From Winogradskyella sp. (lineage in GTDB: Bacteria > Bacteroidota > Bacteroidia > Flavobacteriales > Flavobacteriaceae): DNA of 64,000 nt. Under the pieces are notes generated by a model. That model searched no databases. It was not told the DNA's origin and saw only the letters and a program-made list of their open reading frames with translations. The stretch is taken from assembly GCF_013213835.1 (NCBI RefSeq), contig NZ_JABSSU010000003.1:239796-303795 (forward strand), in the 5' to 3' direction. A program made the translations under genes and the position numbers. Shown here in pieces: positions 60,515 through 64,000 of the stretch; position 1 is the first letter of the stretch, and every line of letters begins with the position of its first letter.

Positions 60515-60970
60515 TTATTTGCAATTTTTTCTCCGCCTAGTATCAACTAAATATATTATTTTCCATGTTTGGTCTTCTTTTACAAGCTGAAAAGAATTAA
60601 CACCACAGTGACTAAAATTACCATTATACCAAAATTCATATGGAGTCCAGGCATTTGCCATATTACCATCTATTTGAATATTATAACTTAAAAGTTTTTC
60701 CTCAAAGGTACTTTCCTCTGGAATACTTCCTATACTTTTCACAAAATCATTGTAAGAACTTTCACTAACAATTGTTTTCCCTTCTTTGTTAACCGAAATA
60801 GATTGCAGAATGACATTACTCTTTGCCATTTTCTTTAATGCAACGGTGTCTTGTTTGTGAAAAGCTTCGAAGAATTCAATAATAGTATTTTTTACACTTT
60901 CTTCTTCCGATTTTTGGGCATTGACGCTTAAAACAAAAGAGAAACTAAAAAGTAGAAGTAGTTTTTTCAT
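60515..60970 (-). CDS. Exported NTF2/SnoaL-like protein
   Basis: A 151-residue protein with a signal peptide (1-18, SVNAQ) and one NTF2-like (SnoaL/DUF4440) domain: SVKNTIIEFFEAFHKQDTVALKKM as the first helix, then IQIDGNMANAWTPYEFWYNG and FQLVKEDQTWKIIYLVDTRR strands. No catalytic residue is certain; it may be a secreted ligand-binding protein. The frame opens at 60991, but the ATG at 60970 (MKKLLLLF) is the proper signal-peptide start. Confidence 0.7.
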   Translation of the reverse strand: MKKLLLLFSFSFVLSVNAQKSEEESVKNTIIEFFEAFHKQDTVALKKMAKSNVILQSISVNKEGKTIVSESSYNDFVKSIGSIPEESTFEEKLLSYNIQIDGNMANAWTPYEFWYNGNFSHCGVNSFQLVKEDQTWKIIYLVDTRRRKNCK

Positions 60971-61078
60971 GATTGATATTGTTTTATCCAAAATTAAGAT
61001 TCAATGGTATTTATGCCGTAGATTAAACAAAAGTTTAACAAAACTCATTATTTTTACGAACTACATAATTTAACACAT

Positions 61079-61897
61079 ATGTCGACAGCAAAAAAAGAAT
61101 ACAAAAGAGTTACTGTAAAGTCTCTGGTAGACATGAAAAAACATGGTGAAAAAATATCTATGCTAACTGCTTATGATTACACTATGGCAAAAATAGTTGA
61201 TGGCGCAGGTACTGATGTCATTTTGGTTGGTGATTCTGCTAGTAATGTCATGGCAGGACATGAAACTACACTTCCGATTACTTTAGATCAGATGATTTAT
61301 CACGCATCTTCTGTAGTCAGAGCTATTGACAGAGCTCTTATAGTTGTTGATTTACCTTTTGGAACTTATCAAAGTGACCCTAAAGAAGCATTACGATCGG
61401 CTATTAGAATAATGAAAGAATCAGGGGGACATGCTGTAAAACTTGAAGGTGGGAAAGAAATTAAAGAATCTATTAAACGTATACTTCATGCAGGAATTCC
61501 TGTTATGGGGCATCTTGGTTTAACACCACAATCCATTTACAAATTTGGGACATACACTGTCAGAGCTAAAGAAGAGGAAGAAGCCCTTCGCTTAAAGGAA
61601 GATGCTTTAATGCTAGAACGTATAGGCTGTTTTGCAATTGTGCTAGAGAAAATCCCAGCTAAATTAGCAAAAGAAGTTGCTGAAAGTGTTTCAATACCTG
61701 TAATTGGTATAGGTGCTGGCGCTGGAGTTGATGGCCAAGTTTTGGTATTGCATGACATGATTGGGATGACCCATGAATTCAATCCACGTTTCCTAAGAAG
61801 ATACATGAATCTATATGAAGAAATGACCGAGGCAATTGGGCAATATGTAAGTGATGTAAAATCTGTTGACTTTCCAAACGAGAAAGAACAATACTAA
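61079..61897 (+). CDS. panB: 3-Methyl-2-oxobutanoate hydroxymethyltransferase
   Basis: A 272-residue TIM-barrel enzyme of pantothenate (CoA) synthesis that transfers a hydroxymethyl group from methylene-THF to ketoisovalerate. [56 protein letters not shown] and [21 protein letters not shown] are the conserved metal and substrate blocks. The length (about 265-275) is normal. panC and panD are not in the window. Confidence 0.96.
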   Translation: MSTAKKEYKRVTVKSLVDMKKHGEKISMLTAYDYTMAKIVDGAGTDVILVGDSASNVMAGHETTLPITLDQMIYHASSVVRAIDRALIVVDLPFGTYQSDPKEALRSAIRIMKESGGHAVKLEGGKEIKESIKRILHAGIPVMGHLGLTPQSIYKFGTYTVRAKEEEEALRLKEDALMLERIGCFAIVLEKIPAKLAKEVAESVSIPVIGIGAGAGVDGQVLVLHDMIGMTHEFNPRFLRRYMNLYEEMTEAIGQYVSDVKSVDFPNEKEQY

Positions 61898-61901
61898 GAA
61901 A

Positions 61902-62405
61902 ATGATATCTGTATCAGAGATAATTGAAAAACTTAACTTACAACCACATCCTGAAGGAGGTTATTTTAGAGAGCTATACAGAAGTGATGATGTTATGAAT
62001 AAGTCTACACTTTCAGATGAGTTTGATGGGGATAGAAATTATTCTACTAGTATATATTACCTTTTGGAATCAAAGGATTTTTCGGCCTTTCATAAGATTA
62101 ATCAAGATGAGATTTGGCATTTTTATTTAGGCAGTACTATTGAATTGCATATCTTATCCAAAACTGGTGACTTAAAGACCATTGAAATAGGTAATAAAGT
62201 GAATAAAGGCGAGCTCCCTCAAGCAATTGTGCCAAAACACCATTGGTTTGCTGCAAAAGTTAAAGAACCTAAAACTTTTGCTTTGGTTGGTTGTACAGTT
62301 TCACCTGGCTTTGATTTTAAAGATTTTCAATTGGGATCTTACCAAAATCTTTCAAAAGAATTCCCAAAATATAAATCCCTTATTAAGGAATTTACAAGAC
62401 ATTAA
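61902..62405 (+). CDS. Cupin domain protein, DUF985 family
   Basis: A 167-residue cupin. LQPHPEGGYFRELYRS is the DUF985 opening; DFSAFHKINQDEIWHFYLG is cupin motif 1 with metal-ligand His residues and FALVGCTVSPGFDF motif 2. Substrate unknown; related to plant and bacterial sugar-binding cupins. The ATG at 61902 lies 4 bp after panB; the upstream extension to 61866 would overlap panB and is not used. The pseudouridine synthase gene shares one base with its stop. Confidence 0.85.
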   Translation: MISVSEIIEKLNLQPHPEGGYFRELYRSDDVMNKSTLSDEFDGDRNYSTSIYYLLESKDFSAFHKINQDEIWHFYLGSTIELHILSKTGDLKTIEIGNKVNKGELPQAIVPKHHWFAAKVKEPKTFALVGCTVSPGFDFKDFQLGSYQNLSKEFPKYKSLIKEFTRH

Positions 62406-63112
62406 TGCAAAAAAGCAATAGACTTCACTCTACAAAAGATAACCTTCAAATTATTTATGAAGATAATCACCTCATTGTGGTAAACAAGCGTGCTGGTGAT
62501 ATTGTACAAGGTGACAAAACTGGTGATAAGCCACTAAGTGATGTTGTAAAGGAATACTTAAAAGACAAATACAAAAAGACTGGCAACGTATATCTTGGTG
62601 TTGTCCATCGTTTAGATAGACCTACTACTGGCATTGTCTTATTTTCTAAAACCAGTAAGGCTTTACCAAGATTAAATAAACTGTTTGCAGAAAAGAAAGC
62701 TACCAAGACCTACTGGACTTTGGTAAAAAACCAACCACCAAAAGCGAAAGACACACTTATAAATTGGTTAAAAAAGAACCCAAAAAACAATAAATCTACG
62801 GCGCATAATAAAGATATTGAAGGCAGTAAAAAAGCAATTCTACATTATGAAGTTATAAAAAAGCTTGAAAACTTTTATTTACTAGAAATTAAACTCGAAA
62901 CCGGAAGGCACCATCAAATCCGTACCCAATTAGCCAAAATAGGCTGCCCCATCAGAGGTGATTTAAAATATGGTTTTGAAAGAAGCAATAAAAATGGTAG
63001 TTTTTGTCTCCATGCTAGGCGATTAGAGTTTGTCCATCCTGTAAAAAAGGAACATATAAAAATAATTGCACCATTACCAGATGAAACCCTCTGGAAGGCG
63101 TGTGAAGCTTAA
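62405..63112 (+). CDS. RluA-family RNA pseudouridine synthase
   Basis: A 235-residue RluA/RluD-type enzyme. The catalytic motif HRLDRPTTGIVL has Asp71; YEDNHLIVVNKRAG opens the domain, and LETGRHHQIRTQLAKIGCPI and GDLKYG are later blocks. There is no S4 domain. It makes pseudouridine in rRNA or tRNA; the site cannot be told. The start overlaps the cupin stop (TAATG), and it overlaps the convergent kinase gene by 4 bp. Confidence 0.93.
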   Translation: MQKSNRLHSTKDNLQIIYEDNHLIVVNKRAGDIVQGDKTGDKPLSDVVKEYLKDKYKKTGNVYLGVVHRLDRPTTGIVLFSKTSKALPRLNKLFAEKKATKTYWTLVKNQPPKAKDTLINWLKKNPKNNKSTAHNKDIEGSKKAILHYEVIKKLENFYLLEIKLETGRHHQIRTQLAKIGCPIRGDLKYGFERSNKNGSFCLHARRLEFVHPVKKEHIKIIAPLPDETLWKACEA

Positions 63113-63933
63113 CTAGACCTAAAACTATAAAAGATTTTTAGTTCTGTACCCTTACCTATTTCAGATTTTAAATTAAACTCTGCTTGGAGCATCTCTGCAC
63201 GCTTTTTCATATTAGTCATTCCCGAACCTTCCTCAACTAAAGATTTATCAAAACCCACTCCGTTATCAGTAACTTTAATAACGAGACTCTCATTATCATA
63301 GCTTAAATCTACAGTTAATACTTCTGCTTCAGAATACTTTAAAGTATTTGAAAAAAATTCTTGTAATATCCTAAAGAGTATGACTTCATCTTTATTGTTT
63401 TCAAATTCAACTAAATCACCAGCTGTATTTAGCTTTGCCGTAATTAAACCAGATTTATTTAAACGTTGTATCTCATTATGCAGAGATTTATTAAAGCCTA
63501 AATTAAAAATAACATCACTATTCAATGATTTTGACAAAGCCCTAACCTCTTCCAAAGACTGTTTTAACGATTCTGACGCCTTAGTAACTTTTGACTTGGT
63601 AATATCATCAACACTTTTCAAAGCTGAATTCATTTGCATAGTAGAATATACAAGTAATTGTCCAATATTGTCGTGTAACTCACGACCGACATGTTTAAAC
63701 GTCTCTTCTTGAATTTCTTGTTGTGTTTTTATCAATTCTTCCTCAAATTCTTGCTTTTGCTTTATTTGTTTAAACAATAATTGATTTTTACGTTTTTGGA
63801 ACGTAATAAAAAATACTATAAAGGTTCCAACCAATACTAATGTGAAGAAAATCACATAAGTGATTAATGCGATTTCCTCATTTGTAATTGTTTTTTGTGA
63901 TGAAGCGAATAAAAGAAGGCAAAAGTGTAACAT
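63109..63933 (-). CDS. NarL-type sensor histidine kinase
   Basis: A 274-residue kinase with one clear membrane helix at about 21-46, a coiled-coil linker, a HisKA_3 domain with the phospho-acceptor in RELHDNIGQ (His87), and an HATPase_c domain (about 170-270) with the N box EFFSNTLKYS, G box DNGVGFD and G2 box GSGMTNMKKRAE. The short N-terminus has no obvious extracytoplasmic sensor, so it may sense via the membrane or a partner. A LuxR-type response regulator would be its expected partner; none is in the window, and one may lie beyond 64000. The last 67 bp hold no feature I can support. Confidence 0.85.
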   Translation of the reverse strand: MLHFCLLLFASSQKTITNEEIALITYVIFFTLVLVGTFIVFFITFQKRKNQLLFKQIKQKQEFEEELIKTQQEIQEETFKHVGRELHDNIGQLLVYSTMQMNSALKSVDDITKSKVTKASESLKQSLEEVRALSKSLNSDVIFNLGFNKSLHNEIQRLNKSGLITAKLNTAGDLVEFENNKDEVILFRILQEFFSNTLKYSEAEVLTVDLSYDNESLVIKVTDNGVGFDKSLVEEGSGMTNMKKRAEMLQAEFNLKSEIGKGTELKIFYSFRSS

Positions 63934-64000
63934 GAATATAACAATACATTAGAAATAGTAAAAAATGATTTTCTAAATTCTACAAAATTTTGGTTTGTTT

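Noticed and set aside
63380-63712. 110-codon open frame on the plus strand inside the histidine kinase gene
   Set aside because: Covers the HisKA_3/HATPase coding region in antisense; no independent support.

Overview
This 64 kb window is AT-rich chromosomal DNA that reads as a member of the Flavobacteriaceae (Bacteroidota); a marine genus close to Winogradskyella, Psychroserpens or Olleya is my guess only. The evidence is: genes start without Shine-Dalgarno sequences; several have the Bacteroidota -7 promoter box TAnnTTTG; one secreted protein carries a type IX secretion (T9SS) type A sorting domain; many small lipoproteins have S/A-C lipoboxes; and respiration relies on menaquinone made by the classical o-succinylbenzoate route. 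I see no rRNA, tRNA, CRISPR array, transposase, integrase or phage gene.

Layout. 1-191: 5' end of a secreted protein reading out of the window. 441-5978: an accessory stress or redox-type island with a DJ-1/PfpI protein, a small NADP-binding F420-reductase-like protein, an Rrf2 regulator, a double SnoaL-like lipoprotein, a membrane-anchored unknown, an HxlR regulator, an NmrA-like protein and a lipoprotein. Three copies of the palindrome TGTAA-N9-TTACA stand before the DJ-1, Rrf2 and SnoaL genes and look like operators of one small regulon. 6065-20776: housekeeping genes (sppA, a PgpH-type HDIG protein, thiolase, a cytoplasmic NlpC/P60 peptidase, a TPR protein, gyrA, divergent clpC, a SpoIIAA-like protein, hutH). 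20899-23859: a thioredoxin-like lipoprotein and the NAD(P)HX repair enzyme. 23981-28875: thrA-thrB-thrC, preceded by a 24-codon Thr-rich leader ORF and terminator-like hairpins, an attenuation region. 28960-34238: GNAT, a T9SS cargo protein, holA divergent from a PD-(D/E)xK-fold protein, a glycosyltransferase and an OmpA-like lipoprotein.

34304-37085: a chimera of carboxypeptidase-regulatory, TonB-plug and von Willebrand A domains, followed by a shorter exported vWA paralogue whose metal site is destroyed. 37176-51706: dispersed menaquinone genes, nearly all on the minus strand (thioesterase/menI-like, menF, menD, menB, menA, menC, menE), interspersed with a CPBP protease, an S1 RNA-binding protein, a DUF2853 protein, a UPF0173 hydrolase and an unknown exported protein; no standard menH is seen, but an alpha/beta hydrolase lies divergently at the top of the cluster. 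51706-57746: GNAT, YtxH, a YiiX-like lipoprotein, a YfiM-like protein, an RlmI-type methyltransferase, an overlapping NeuD-like/CapK-like pair and a lipocalin-like lipoprotein. 57867-63933: dnaK with an unusual upstream region, a mini-collagen lipoprotein, an NTF2-like protein, panB, a cupin, an RluA-family pseudouridine synthase and a NarL-type sensor kinase.

Most genes are ordinary for the family. The parts deserving attention are the three-site operator set with its single-cysteine Rrf2 protein, the thr attenuator, the MIDAS-less vWA paralogue, the dnaK upstream repeats, and short REP-like intergenic palindromes, one of which seems to supply the start codon of a GNAT gene.
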